NCBI GenBank assembly: GCA_949740535.1
Contig: CATJHO010000071.1
Coordinates: 1-35,308 of the forward strand
Direction: 5' to 3'
DNA length: 35,308 bases
From: an uncultured Lachnospiraceae bacterium
Lineage (GTDB): Bacteria; Bacillota; Clostridia; Lachnospirales; Lachnospiraceae
Each line of letters starts with the position of its first letter. Position 1 is the stretch's first letter. The translations under genes were made by a program, and so were the position numbers. The notes beneath the pieces are model-generated. The model had not been told where the DNA came from. It did no database searches and worked only from the letters and a program-made list of their open reading frames with translations. Of this stretch, positions 15,035-22,129 are shown one piece after another.

Positions 15035-15874
15035 CTACAGTGAGATAAGCCCCAGAATACCAAGCACAAATCCAATGACCACGATTCCTGCTATAATCTT
15101 CTGTACCTTACAGTTTTTCTTAATGAAGCTGAAAATGCCAAGCGTGAATGCCAGGGGCAGGATCTTGGGCAGAATCTGATCCAGGTACTCCTGAATCACA
15201 ATCTCGCTTCCCGCAAGCGTGAACTGAAGCGGGCAGGAGATGCTGATCCACATGGCAATCATACATCCCATGGACATGGCTCCGATAATACCTGCGCAGT
15301 GGGTGAAAAGCTGCATTTTTCCGCTGGACTGCATGTCAGACAGAAGTGAGGAGCCTTTTTCATAGCCCAGGAACAGGGTAATCCACCGGGTCAGGAAGTT
15401 GGGAATATTGAACACCAGAAGAAGCACAAAGGGTGCAATGACATTTCCCTCTTTGGCGAAGCCTACGGCCAGGGCGCAGGCCAGAATCCGGATAATGCCC
15501 CAGAAGAAGGTGTCGCCGATGCCGGACAGAGGTCCCATGAGAGCAACCTTGATAGCATTGATGGAAGACACGTCAAAGCTTTTATCCTTTTTGGCCTTTT
15601 CCTCCATGGCGATGGTAGTTCCCATTACAAAGGGGGAGGGCGCAACAGTCATGTTGAAGGCTGCGATATGGCGGTGCATGGAAGCTTTCAGGGCTTCGTC
15701 GTCGCCCTTGTAGATTTTCCGCAGAACGGGCATAATGGCGAACAGGAACCCAAGACCTTCCATACGCTCGTAGTTGAAGGAACCTAAAAGGGTGAAACTT
15801 CTCCAGAAGACGCCCCGGAAATCCTTTCTTGTAATATTGTTTTCCGCACTGATTAATTCATTTTTCTTTGCCAT
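15035..15874 (-). CDS. PTS mannose-family IID component
   Basis: 279 residues. The start region with DFRGVFWRSFTLLGSFNYERM, then GLGFLFAIMPVLRKIY and FNMTVAPSPFVMGTTIAMEE, is the typical IID cytoplasmic part. ALMGPLSGIGDTFFWG is the well-conserved family motif near residue 130. Several membrane segments follow, and the final helix ends near the C-terminus. IID works with IIC to form the sugar channel. The start has GGAGG upstream within the three-base gap and the IIC end. Confidence 0.95.
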   Translation of the reverse strand: MAKKNELISAENNITRKDFRGVFWRSFTLLGSFNYERMEGLGFLFAIMPVLRKIYKGDDEALKASMHRHIAAFNMTVAPSPFVMGTTIAMEEKAKKDKSFDVSSINAIKVALMGPLSGIGDTFFWGIIRILACALAVGFAKEGNVIAPFVLLLVFNIPNFLTRWITLFLGYEKGSSLLSDMQSSGKMQLFTHCAGIIGAMSMGCMIAMWISISCPLQFTLAGSEIVIQEYLDQILPKILPLAFTLGIFSFIKKNCKVQKIIAGIVVIGFVLGILGLISL

Positions 15875-15877
15875 GTT

Positions 15878-16663
15878 TTAATCCTCCCATTCATCGTCGG
15901 AACTGGACGCAGCGCTTACCTTTGCGCCTTCGTTCTGTCTCAGCATGAAGATAATCCATGCAATTGCAACTGCCACGCCGGCTATAGCAATCATGGTCAG
16001 GTCAAATCCCACGTAAGCTGCCGGGATAAATCCCAGAATAAAATAGGGAATCAGATTTTTCTCCATAATAATGTTCAGCAGAAGTGCAAATCCCAGGCAG
16101 GGAAGAATTGCTGCCACACCGGAGAGCCCCAGATTCACCCATTCCGGCATTCCGGCCACGATTGATTCAATGACGGTATTCCCAAAGTACATAACGAAGA
16201 AGGTGGGAAGGAAATAGGCCAGCGTTGTACAGATACCGCAGAAATAATGCAGCAGGCGGATTCCCCGGAAGTCCAGAGCGTCAATCTTGTGATCTGCGGC
16301 CACCATGACGCCGGAGTAAGCAGACAGGAGCAGAGTATTCAAAAACTGCATGATGACTGCCACGGGAACACCGAACAGAATCGCTGTCTCAGGGCCTGTT
16401 CCGGTCATAATGGCAACTGCCGTTCCGATGGTTCCTCCAATACCGATATCCAGCTGGGCCGTGGGGCCGATTCCTGTAGCGCCCATCCACATGAGCTGAA
16501 GCTCGGCGCCGATGATTAACCCCGTTTTTACGTCTCCTAAAATCAATCCTACCAGGAAACCTGTAACTACTGGTTCACGTAACTTACATTCACCCAGCCA
16601 GTCTCCTTCTGATCTGCTCACTGCTGCAACCAGTGCAACAAGAAGCGCCTGTAGTAAATTCAT
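15878..16663 (-). CDS. PTS mannose-family IIC component
   Basis: 261 residues from the ATG at 16663, which has AAGGAGGAACAG before it; an in-frame start at 16696 contains that ribosome binding site and is therefore rejected. The protein is an integral membrane IIC: LLQALLVALVAAVSRSEGDW at the start, REPVVTGFLVGLILGD, AELQLMWMGATGIGPTAQ, then ILFGVPVAVIMQFLN. It ends in an acidic tail SSSDDEWED, similar to the tail on IIA. First gene of the minus-strand operon, with a strong promoter 80-110 bases upstream. Confidence 0.94.
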   Translation of the reverse strand: MNLLQALLVALVAAVSRSEGDWLGECKLREPVVTGFLVGLILGDVKTGLIIGAELQLMWMGATGIGPTAQLDIGIGGTIGTAVAIMTGTGPETAILFGVPVAVIMQFLNTLLLSAYSGVMVAADHKIDALDFRGIRLLHYFCGICTTLAYFLPTFFVMYFGNTVIESIVAGMPEWVNLGLSGVAAILPCLGFALLLNIIMEKNLIPYFILGFIPAAYVGFDLTMIAIAGVAVAIAWIIFMLRQNEGAKVSAASSSDDEWED

Positions 16664-16705
16664 ACACTGTTCCTCCTTATAGTTTTTCTCCACCATTTCG
16701 CGAAT

Positions 16706-16725
16706 TGGTATATGTGGTATATGTG
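16706..16725 (-). promoter_or_regulatory. Tandem TGGTATATG repeat, candidate operator in the PTS leader
   Basis: On the plus strand TGGTATATG occurs twice without a gap at 16706-16723, followed by TG. It lies just downstream of the minus-strand promoter, where a bound repressor would block transcription. TGGTATA resembles half sites of HutC/NagR-type GntR regulators, and such a regulator is encoded at the far end of this gene group. Binding itself is inferred. Confidence 0.45.
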
Positions 16726-16742
16726 TTGAACCACTTAATGTA

Positions 16743-16771
16743 TGTATATCATTTCATAGGATGATTTGCAA
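16743..16771 (-). promoter_or_regulatory. Sigma-A promoter of the PTS operon
   Basis: Read on the minus strand, TTGCAA (16766-16771), 17 bases, TATACA (16743-16748). It faces the IIC gene and leaves a leader of about 70 bases that carries the tandem repeat. No -24/-12 sigma-54 element was seen, which is notable because many mannose-family PTS operons use one. Confidence 0.75.
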
Positions 16772-16773
16772 CA

Positions 16774-17085
16774 TAAATGTTCAAAAAATAAATATTTTGT
16801 AGAATATGTTCAGTATTCTAATCCCTGTTTTGTGCAAGATATCCATGTGTTTTTTACAGGTGGTATAGTATACAGACAACTATAAAAGGAGCGTGGAAGA
16901 AATTACCGGGCACATTTAAAGGATTTAAAAAAGATGCAAAAATGATGCCAAAAATATGAAGTTTTGATGTTGCTGCTGAATATGATAATTGTAGAGTGAA
17001 ACGCTGGGAATGGCAGCAGCGATGAAAGCTTATAAATTTGGGATTTAGGATACCGCAGTCTGCATGCGGGGAAGGAGGAATACAA
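16774..17085. other. AT-rich divergent intergenic region
   Basis: No gene is seen between the PTS promoter and the amidase-deacetylase start. At 16861-16873 TGGTATAGTATAC contains the perfect palindrome GTATA-G-TATAC and shares TGGTATA with the tandem repeat at 16706, so it may be a second binding site for the same regulator. TTTTGA, 16 bases, GATAAT around 16962-16989 could be a promoter for the plus-strand gene. GAAGGAGGA at 17071-17079 is its ribosome binding site. Confidence 0.4.
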
Positions 17086-18540
17086 ATGAGGAAATCTGGT
17101 CTGTGCCTTTCAGGGCTTTATATGGAATGTGCCGGAGAATATGGTCATTATGTGGAGTGGAGGGAAAAGTCGATAGGCAGGAAAAGAAAAAGCATTGCGG
17201 CTTTTGTGCTGGCGGCGGTTTTGGGGATTGTTGCAGTCAATCCCATGGCAGTGCGCATGAATCAGGCCAAAGCCGTTGTGAGCCAGACTTCCGGGACGGC
17301 GCTGGCAGGCGGAGTAAGTGAAGAGCCTCTGCGTCTGGTTTCCAGGGACAGTGAACCCAAGATTTCCGGGGTTCCCATGGGAACGCTTATAAAGGAAACC
17401 GGAGATATCCTGGTGGTTCTGGATCCGGGACACGGAGGAGAGGATGAGGGCTGTTCCAGTGAAGGCGTGGAAGAGAAAGCTCTGAACCTTCAGATTGCTC
17501 TGAGAGTTCAGAGCCGGCTGTTGGAAATGGGCTATCAGGTCCGGCTTACCAGAGAGACAGATATTGTCCGTACTTTAGAGGAACGGGTCCAGGCGGCCAA
17601 TCAGGCGGGGGCGGATATTTATGTGAGTATTCATCAAAATGCAAGTGAGGAAAAAGACGTAGAGGGAATCGAGGTCTGGTACAGCGGCCAGAACGAAGGT
17701 GCGGAAAGTGAACGTCTTTCACGGGTGATTCAAAAGTATGTGGTGGAGAGCACAGGGGCCAGAGCGAGGGAGCTTCAGGAAAATGAAGAGCTCTTTGTGA
17801 TTCGGGAATGCACCATGCCCGCCTGTCTGATTGAGACTGGCTTTCTTTCCAACAGGGCGGAGCGGGGAAAGCTTGCAGGAAGCGGGTATCAGGAACAGCT
17901 GGCGGAAGGAATTGCCAGAGGGATTGACGTTTACTTTCATCCCAGAACCATGTATCTGACTTTTGATGACGGTCCTTCGGATGCGAATACCAACCGGATA
18001 CTGGATATCCTGAAAGCCAGAGGCATTCATGCGGCCTTTTTCCTGATTGGAGAAAATGTGGAAAAGCACCCGGAAACCGCAAAGCGGATTGCCGCAGAGG
18101 GACATACCATTGGAATCCACTGCTACCGCCATGATTATGAGGCTCTTTATGACAGTGTGGAGAGCTACATAGCGGATTTCGAGAAGGCACAGGCAGTGGT
18201 GCGGGATGTAACGGGTGTGGAGACAAAGCTGTTCCGTTTTCCGGGAGGCAGTATCAATGGCTGGAACAAGCAGGTGCATGATCAAATCGCGGAAGAGATG
18301 GCAAAGAGGGGCTGTATTTACTATGACTGGAACGCCAGTCTGGAAGACGCGGTTTCAAATCCCAAGGCGGAGAAGCTGATTGCAAACGGAGTATCCAGCA
18401 CGCTCGGACGCAAAAAGGTGATTATGCTGGCCCACGATGTGATTGGAGAGACGGGTCTGTGTCTGGAGGAACTGCTTGACCAGCTTCCGGAGTATGAAAT
18501 GGAGCTTTTGACGGAGGATGTGGAGCCGATACAGTTTTGA
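17086..18540 (+). CDS. Fused N-acetylmuramoyl-L-alanine amidase and polysaccharide deacetylase
   Basis: 484 residues from the ATG at 17086, chosen for GAAGGAGGA upstream; a TTG at 17038 is rejected. A basic N-terminus of about 36 residues precedes one membrane anchor (about 37-54). Residues 107-285 are an Amidase_3 (LytC/CwlD-type) domain with all zinc and catalytic positions: H116 (LDPGHGG), E130, H183 (SIHQNAS), E250 (IETGFLSN). Residues 288-480 are a NodB-type deacetylase: TFDDG with D294/D295, metal ligands H345 and H349 (HCYRH), RFPGG with R384, YDW with D414, and LAHD with H450. In spore formers separate CwlD and PdaA remove the peptide and deacetylate muramic acid to give muramic delta-lactam; here both activities are in one exported, membrane-bound chain. 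A role in spore cortex is inference; vegetative wall remodelling is the alternative. Confidence 0.9.
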   Translation: MRKSGLCLSGLYMECAGEYGHYVEWREKSIGRKRKSIAAFVLAAVLGIVAVNPMAVRMNQAKAVVSQTSGTALAGGVSEEPLRLVSRDSEPKISGVPMGTLIKETGDILVVLDPGHGGEDEGCSSEGVEEKALNLQIALRVQSRLLEMGYQVRLTRETDIVRTLEERVQAANQAGADIYVSIHQNASEEKDVEGIEVWYSGQNEGAESERLSRVIQKYVVESTGARARELQENEELFVIRECTMPACLIETGFLSNRAERGKLAGSGYQEQLAEGIARGIDVYFHPRTMYLTFDDGPSDANTNRILDILKARGIHAAFFLIGENVEKHPETAKRIAAEGHTIGIHCYRHDYEALYDSVESYIADFEKAQAVVRDVTGVETKLFRFPGGSINGWNKQVHDQIAEEMAKRGCIYYDWNASLEDAVSNPKAEKLIANGVSSTLGRKKVIMLAHDVIGETGLCLEELLDQLPEYEMELLTEDVEPIQF

Positions 18541-18560
18541 AAAGAATGCATTTCCATATC

Positions 18561-18589
18561 TTGACGCTCCTAATGATTTCATCTATAAT
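18561..18589 (+). promoter_or_regulatory. Strong sigma-A promoter before yicC-gmk-rpoZ
   Basis: TTGACG (18561-18566), 17 bases, TATAAT (18584-18589). It lies just after the amidase-deacetylase stop and gives a leader of about 30 bases. Confidence 0.82.
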
Positions 18590-18626
18590 AAAACCCAAAT
18601 GAGCAGTGCACAGGAGAGAAACCAAT

Positions 18627-19505
18627 ATGGTAAAAAGCATGACAGGTTTCGGCCGCTGTGAGGTATCAGAGGGCGACCGGAAAATGACGGTAGAGATGAA
18701 GTCCGTGAACCATCGGTATCTGGATGTGAACATTAAGATGCCCAAGAAGCTGAATTTTTTTGAGTCGGCGGTCCGCAGTCTGGTGAAGACGTATCTGCAG
18801 AGAGGAAAAGTGGATCTCTTTATTTCCTGTGAGGATCTGTCAGAGACTCAGGGCGTTCTGCGGTATAACCGGGGGCTTGCGGCAGAGTACCTGAAGTATG
18901 TGAACCAGATGGCAGAGGAGTTTGGTCTGGAAAATGACCTGAAGGCCGGAGCGCTCTCCCGCTGTCCGGAGGTTCTGGTGATGGAAGAGGCGCAGGATAA
19001 TGAGGAAGAGCAGTGGAAGCTTTTGGAGCAGGCCCTGAAGGGAGCCTGTGAGCAGATGGTGGAGACCAGGTCCAGGGAGGGCGAGAACCTGAAGCGGGAT
19101 CTGACAGCCAAGCTTGATGAGATGCTGGAGCACGTGGCGTGGATTGAGGAGCGTTCTCCAAAGATTGTGTCCGAATACCGGAAGAAGCTGGAGGATAAGG
19201 TACACGAACTGCTGGGAGATACACAGATTGAGGAGGGACGTCTGGCTGCAGAGGTTACCATTTTTGCAGATAAGATCTGTGTGGATGAGGAGCTGGTGCG
19301 CTTAAGAAGCCATATAGAGCATACCAGGGATGCCCTGGAGGCCGGGGACGGCGTGGGCCGCAAGCTGGACTTTATCGCCCAGGAGATGAACCGGGAGGCC
19401 AACACGATTTTGTCCAAGGCCAATGATCTGGAGGTATCCAACCGGGCAATTGAACTAAAGACAGGCATTGAGAAAGTGCGGGAGCAGATTCAGAATATCG
19501 AGTAG
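18627..19505 (+). CDS. yicC: YicC/YloC-family endoribonuclease
   Basis: 292 residues from the ATG at 18627, with AGGAGA upstream; an in-frame GTG at 18606 gives a less typical start. MVKSMTGFGR is the hallmark N-terminus of the YicC family, followed by EMKSVNHRYLDVNIKMPK, and the C-terminal half with RLAAEVTIFADKICVDEELVRL, HIEH and the ending KLDFIAQEMNREANTILSKA. E. coli YicC and B. subtilis YloC are metal-dependent RNases. It lies just before gmk as in many Firmicutes, but the small remA gene usually found between them is missing, since only 10 bases separate the two genes. Confidence 0.93.
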   Translation: MVKSMTGFGRCEVSEGDRKMTVEMKSVNHRYLDVNIKMPKKLNFFESAVRSLVKTYLQRGKVDLFISCEDLSETQGVLRYNRGLAAEYLKYVNQMAEEFGLENDLKAGALSRCPEVLVMEEAQDNEEEQWKLLEQALKGACEQMVETRSREGENLKRDLTAKLDEMLEHVAWIEERSPKIVSEYRKKLEDKVHELLGDTQIEEGRLAAEVTIFADKICVDEELVRLRSHIEHTRDALEAGDGVGRKLDFIAQEMNREANTILSKANDLEVSNRAIELKTGIEKVREQIQNIE

Positions 19506-19515
19506 AAGGAGCGTC

Positions 19516-20142
19516 ATGGAAAAAAGAGGAATTTTGTTAGTTGTATCCGGTTTTTCCGGTGCAGGAAAGGGAACACTGATGAAGGAACTCCTTCACCGTT
19601 ATGACAACTACGCCCTTTCCGTTTCCGCTACCACGAGAAAGCCCAGGGAGGGAGAAGTGGAGGGCAGAGAGTACTTCTTCAAGACAAGAGAAGCATTTGA
19701 GCAGATGATTGCCGGGGACGAGCTGATAGAGTATGCCTGCTATGTGGGGAATTACTATGGAACGCCCAGAGCCTACGTGGAGCAGCAGCTGGCCGGGGGG
19801 CGTGATGTGGTTCTGGAAATAGAGATTCAGGGTGCACGGAAGGTGAAGGAGCGTTTTCCGGACACGGTACTGCTTTTTGTGTCGCCGCCGGATGCGCAGG
19901 AGCTTAAGAAACGCCTGGCCCACCGGGGAACTGAGAGCCCGGAGGTGATTGAGAGCCGTCTGGCCAGGGCAGTTGAGGAGGCAGAGGGCATAGAGGATTA
20001 TGATTATTTTGTAATCAATGATGATCTGGATACCTGTGTGGAACATGTGCACCGGATTGTGGAGTGCGAGCGCAGCAGGGTGTCCAGAGCAAAGGAGCGG
20101 ATCTACGACATCCGTGAGGAGTTGAAAGTGTTTTCAAAATAG
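19516..20142 (+). CDS. gmk: Guanylate kinase
   Basis: 208 residues from the ATG at 19516 with GAAGGAG before it. The P-loop is GFSGAGKGT (residues 12-20). The GMP-binding region SVSATTRKPREGEVEGREYFF follows, with the lid region and VVLEIEIQGARKVKERFPD downstream, ending with RAKERIYDIREEL. It converts GMP and dGMP to the diphosphates. Translated from the yicC-gmk-rpoZ operon. Confidence 0.96.
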   Translation: MEKRGILLVVSGFSGAGKGTLMKELLHRYDNYALSVSATTRKPREGEVEGREYFFKTREAFEQMIAGDELIEYACYVGNYYGTPRAYVEQQLAGGRDVVLEIEIQGARKVKERFPDTVLLFVSPPDAQELKKRLAHRGTESPEVIESRLARAVEEAEGIEDYDYFVINDDLDTCVEHVHRIVECERSRVSRAKERIYDIREELKVFSK

Positions 20143-20183
20143 AGCTTTATTATGAAAAAATTCAGAAAGGATAAGGTGATAGT

Positions 20184-20495
20184 ATGTTACATCCCTCATA
20201 CACAGATTTGATGAAAGTGGTAAACAGCGGCGTGGAGGAAGGAGAAACCCCGGTGGTAAACAGCCGTTATTCCATCGTACTGGCCACCTCCAAGCGCGCC
20301 CGCCAGATTATTGCAGGGGTGCAGCCCCTGGTGCCCGGAGAGGGAAAGAAAGCGCTTTCTGTAGCTATTCAGGAGCTGGAGAGCGGTCAGGTGAAAATTG
20401 TCTCCGAGGAAGAGGCAGAGCAGGAACTGTCGGAGGAGGCTTTGGTTATGGCAGAGCAGGAAGAGGCAGAGGAGGCTGTTTCGGAAGAGGCATAA
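20184..20495 (+). CDS. rpoZ: RNA polymerase omega subunit
   Basis: 103 residues. MLHPSYTDLMKVV, SRYSIVLATSKRARQII and ALSVAIQELESGQVKI are the conserved core of omega, which helps assemble beta-prime. The last 30 residues are almost entirely Glu/Ala/Val and form an acidic tail common in clostridial omega proteins. Located 41 bases after gmk and followed by a very strong terminator. Confidence 0.95.
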   Translation: MLHPSYTDLMKVVNSGVEEGETPVVNSRYSIVLATSKRARQIIAGVQPLVPGEGKKALSVAIQELESGQVKIVSEEEAEQELSEEALVMAEQEEAEEAVSEEA

Positions 20496-20512
20496 AAGCA
20501 GAATACAAAAGA

Positions 20513-20548
20513 AAACTGCCCGGCCTGGCGACAGGCCGGGCAGTTTTT
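20513..20548 (+). terminator. Strong rho-independent terminator after rpoZ
   Basis: AAACTGCCCGGCCTG (20513-20527) pairs perfectly with CAGGCCGGGCAGTTT (20532-20546) over a GCGA tetraloop, followed by a T run. Textbook structure. Confidence 0.95.
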
Positions 20549-20579
20549 GCAGCAAAGTTTCAGACGGTTCTCTTTTTTA

Positions 20580-20593
20580 TGAAAATTGTTTCA
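20580..20593 (+). promoter_or_regulatory. Palindrome TGAAAATTGTTTCA upstream of nagB, cre-like but without central CG
   Basis: TGAAA, four bases, TTTCA sits 15 bases before the nagB -35 box. It has the outline of a catabolite responsive element but has TT where CcpA sites need CG, so a different repressor, or no function, is possible. Confidence 0.25.
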
Positions 20594-20608
20594 AAAACCG
20601 GTAATTTA

Positions 20609-20637
20609 TTGACAGATTATGGGCATTTTGTTAATAT
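20609..20637 (+). promoter_or_regulatory. Strong sigma-A promoter of nagB
   Basis: TTGACA (20609-20614), 17 bases, TAATAT (20632-20637). The leader is about 125 bases and contains a short GCCGC/GCGGC hairpin (20687-20713); no known riboswitch was recognised in it. Confidence 0.85.
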
Positions 20638-20767
20638 GAAATAAGCAGGTCTGGAAATTGTATAGGCATGCTTTGTATCAAAAAGTGCCGCGGTTTATAC
20701 AGTGGATAGCGGCCATAGAACAGCAGACGTGACAGGGAGACTGTCCGCTGATTCAGGAGGAAAGAGT

Positions 20768-21499
20768 ATGAGAATTATCGAAGCAAAAGATTATCAGGAC
20801 ATGAGCAGGAAGGCGGCGCATATTCTGGCAGCTCAGGTTACTTTGAAGCCGGAGAGTGTACTGGGACTGGCCACAGGCTCCACACCGATTGGAACCTATG
20901 ACTGCCTGGCAGAGTGGTGCAAGAGCGGAGATCTGGATTTCTCCAAGGCAGCTACCGTGAATCTGGATGAGTATCGTGGACTGGATCACAGCAACGACCA
21001 GAGCTATTACTATTTTATGAACAAGCACCTGTACAGCAGAATCAATATCGATCCCTCACGGACCCATGTGCCGGACGGCACACAGCCGGATCCGGAGAAG
21101 GAGAGCCGGCGCTATGAGGAGCTGATCCGCTCCCTGGGCGGCGTGGATATCCAGCTTCTGGGCATCGGACATGACGGACATATCGGATTTAACGAGCCCA
21201 ATGATTTCTTTGACAATGATACCCACTGCGTGGATCTGACAGAGATGACTATTGAGGCCAACAAGCGGTTCTTTGCTTCTGCGGACGAGGTACCCCGTCA
21301 GGCTTATACCATGGGAATCGGAACCATTATGCGGGCAAGAAAGCTTCTGATGATTATCAATGGAGAGGACAAGGCGGATATTACGGCTGCGGCCCTCTGC
21401 GGAGAGGTGACACCGAAGGTTCCGGCTTCCATTATTCAGTTCCATCCGGATGTAACGGTGATTGCAGATCCGGCCGCTCTGTCCAAGGTGAAAAGATAA
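20768..21499 (+). CDS. nagB: Glucosamine-6-phosphate deaminase
   Basis: 243 residues from the ATG at 20768, which has CAGGAGGAA before it; the frame is open to 20702 but without support. LATGSTPIGTY is the phosphate loop; NLDEYRGL carries the catalytic-type Asp; GIGHDGHIGFNEP contains the active-site His and Glu region; and TMGIGTIMRARKLLMI is the second loop. The enzyme turns glucosamine-6-phosphate into fructose-6-phosphate and ammonia. It is a single gene with its own promoter and a downstream terminator; nagA is not adjacent. Confidence 0.96.
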   Translation: MRIIEAKDYQDMSRKAAHILAAQVTLKPESVLGLATGSTPIGTYDCLAEWCKSGDLDFSKAATVNLDEYRGLDHSNDQSYYYFMNKHLYSRINIDPSRTHVPDGTQPDPEKESRRYEELIRSLGGVDIQLLGIGHDGHIGFNEPNDFFDNDTHCVDLTEMTIEANKRFFASADEVPRQAYTMGIGTIMRARKLLMIINGEDKADITAAALCGEVTPKVPASIIQFHPDVTVIADPAALSKVKR

Positions 21500-21507
21500 A
21501 AAAGAAT

Positions 21508-21618
21508 ACGGGTTTACCAATCAGACAGCTTACTTTAGAGGACCTGGATCGGTATGAGGCTTATCAGCCGCAGAAGAGAGAAGATTCGGTCCTGCATGTA
21601 CATAGAACGCTGTTTTGA
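21508..21618 (+). pseudogene. Possible gene remnant: short start-less frame after nagB
   Basis: An open stretch of about 36 codons reads LPIRQLTLEDLDRYEAY and runs to a stop at 21616-21618, without ATG/GTG and without a ribosome binding site. The sequence looks like the first strand and helix of a GNAT-type acetyltransferase, but it is too short to be sure. It may be a decayed gene or chance. Confidence 0.25.
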
Positions 21619-21637
21619 AATGAAAGTCAGGGTATAA

Positions 21638-21687
21638 AGAAAAAGGAGTCTTATACAGAATGGTTCTGTGTAAAGACTCCTTTTTCT
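21638..21687. terminator. Long bidirectional-looking terminator downstream of nagB
   Basis: Bases 21638-21660 pair with 21664-21687 over about 22 base pairs with one bulged A and one wobble. The left arm starts AGAAAAAGGAGTC and the right arm ends GACTCCTTTTTCT, so a T tract is built into the stem on both strands. Confidence 0.85.
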
Positions 21688-21864
21688 GTCTTCTCCTGTC
21701 GGGATGTGCATGCTCCTGTCAGGAGAGAGCAGGGAAGTTCTGCCTGGCTGCCGGGAACTGGGCAGAAAAATATGCAGCTGGCAGTGCGTGGCAGGTGTTT
21801 GGCAGATATTTAAGGGGATACATCAAAAAGCGGAAAAAGGAGTGGTCATAAGTTCCAAATGCCA

Positions 21865-21893
21865 TTGACTTTTATGGGGAAAACTAGTATACT
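21865..21893 (+). promoter_or_regulatory. Strong sigma-A promoter of ptsI
   Basis: TTGACT (21865-21870), 17 bases, TATACT (21888-21893). Confidence 0.85.
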
Positions 21894-21899
21894 ATTAAC

Positions 21900-22129
21900 A
21901 ATTATGGTAGTACTTTCTATGTACAGAGAACGCTCCGGTCCGGGCAGTTTAGCAGGCATTGAATGCAGAATAAACGCCGGATATGTTTTTTGTATATTGA
22001 GAGGATGCAGGCGGTAAAATAAATGTAATGTTCCGGTGTACTGAGGTTCTGCCGGCGGCAGCGGCAAAAGGAGACGGGACAGTGCAGATATATTTACCCG
22101 GAATAATGAGACAGGGAGGTATAAATTCT
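21900..22129 (+). other. Long untranslated leader of ptsI
   Basis: About 230 bases lie between the promoter and the ptsI start. A small CTGCC-GGC-GGCAG hairpin lies at 22049-22061, and several CCGG-containing pairs are possible. No terminator followed by a T tract, and no known riboswitch or antiterminator target, was recognised. The in-frame ATG at 22028 has no ribosome binding site. Confidence 0.5.

Noticed and set aside
16664-16880. Sigma-54 (-24/-12) promoter for the mannose-family PTS, as in lev-type operons
   Set aside because: No TGGCAC...TTGCA pair at the right spacing; instead a clear sigma-A promoter is present and no LevR-type activator is encoded nearby.
18820-19224. Minus-strand frames inside yicC (Ser/Pro-rich)
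   Set aside because: These are codon-bias shadows of the yicC gene without ribosome binding sites or recognisable motifs.
20638-20767. Amino-sugar riboswitch or glmS-type ribozyme in the nagB leader
   Set aside because: Only a short five-base-pair hairpin is visible and no conserved ribozyme core was recognised.
21660-21851. 63-residue open frame (start MVLCKDSFFCLL) after nagB
   Set aside because: Its first codons lie inside the long terminator hairpin, there is no ribosome binding site, and the composition is not protein-like.
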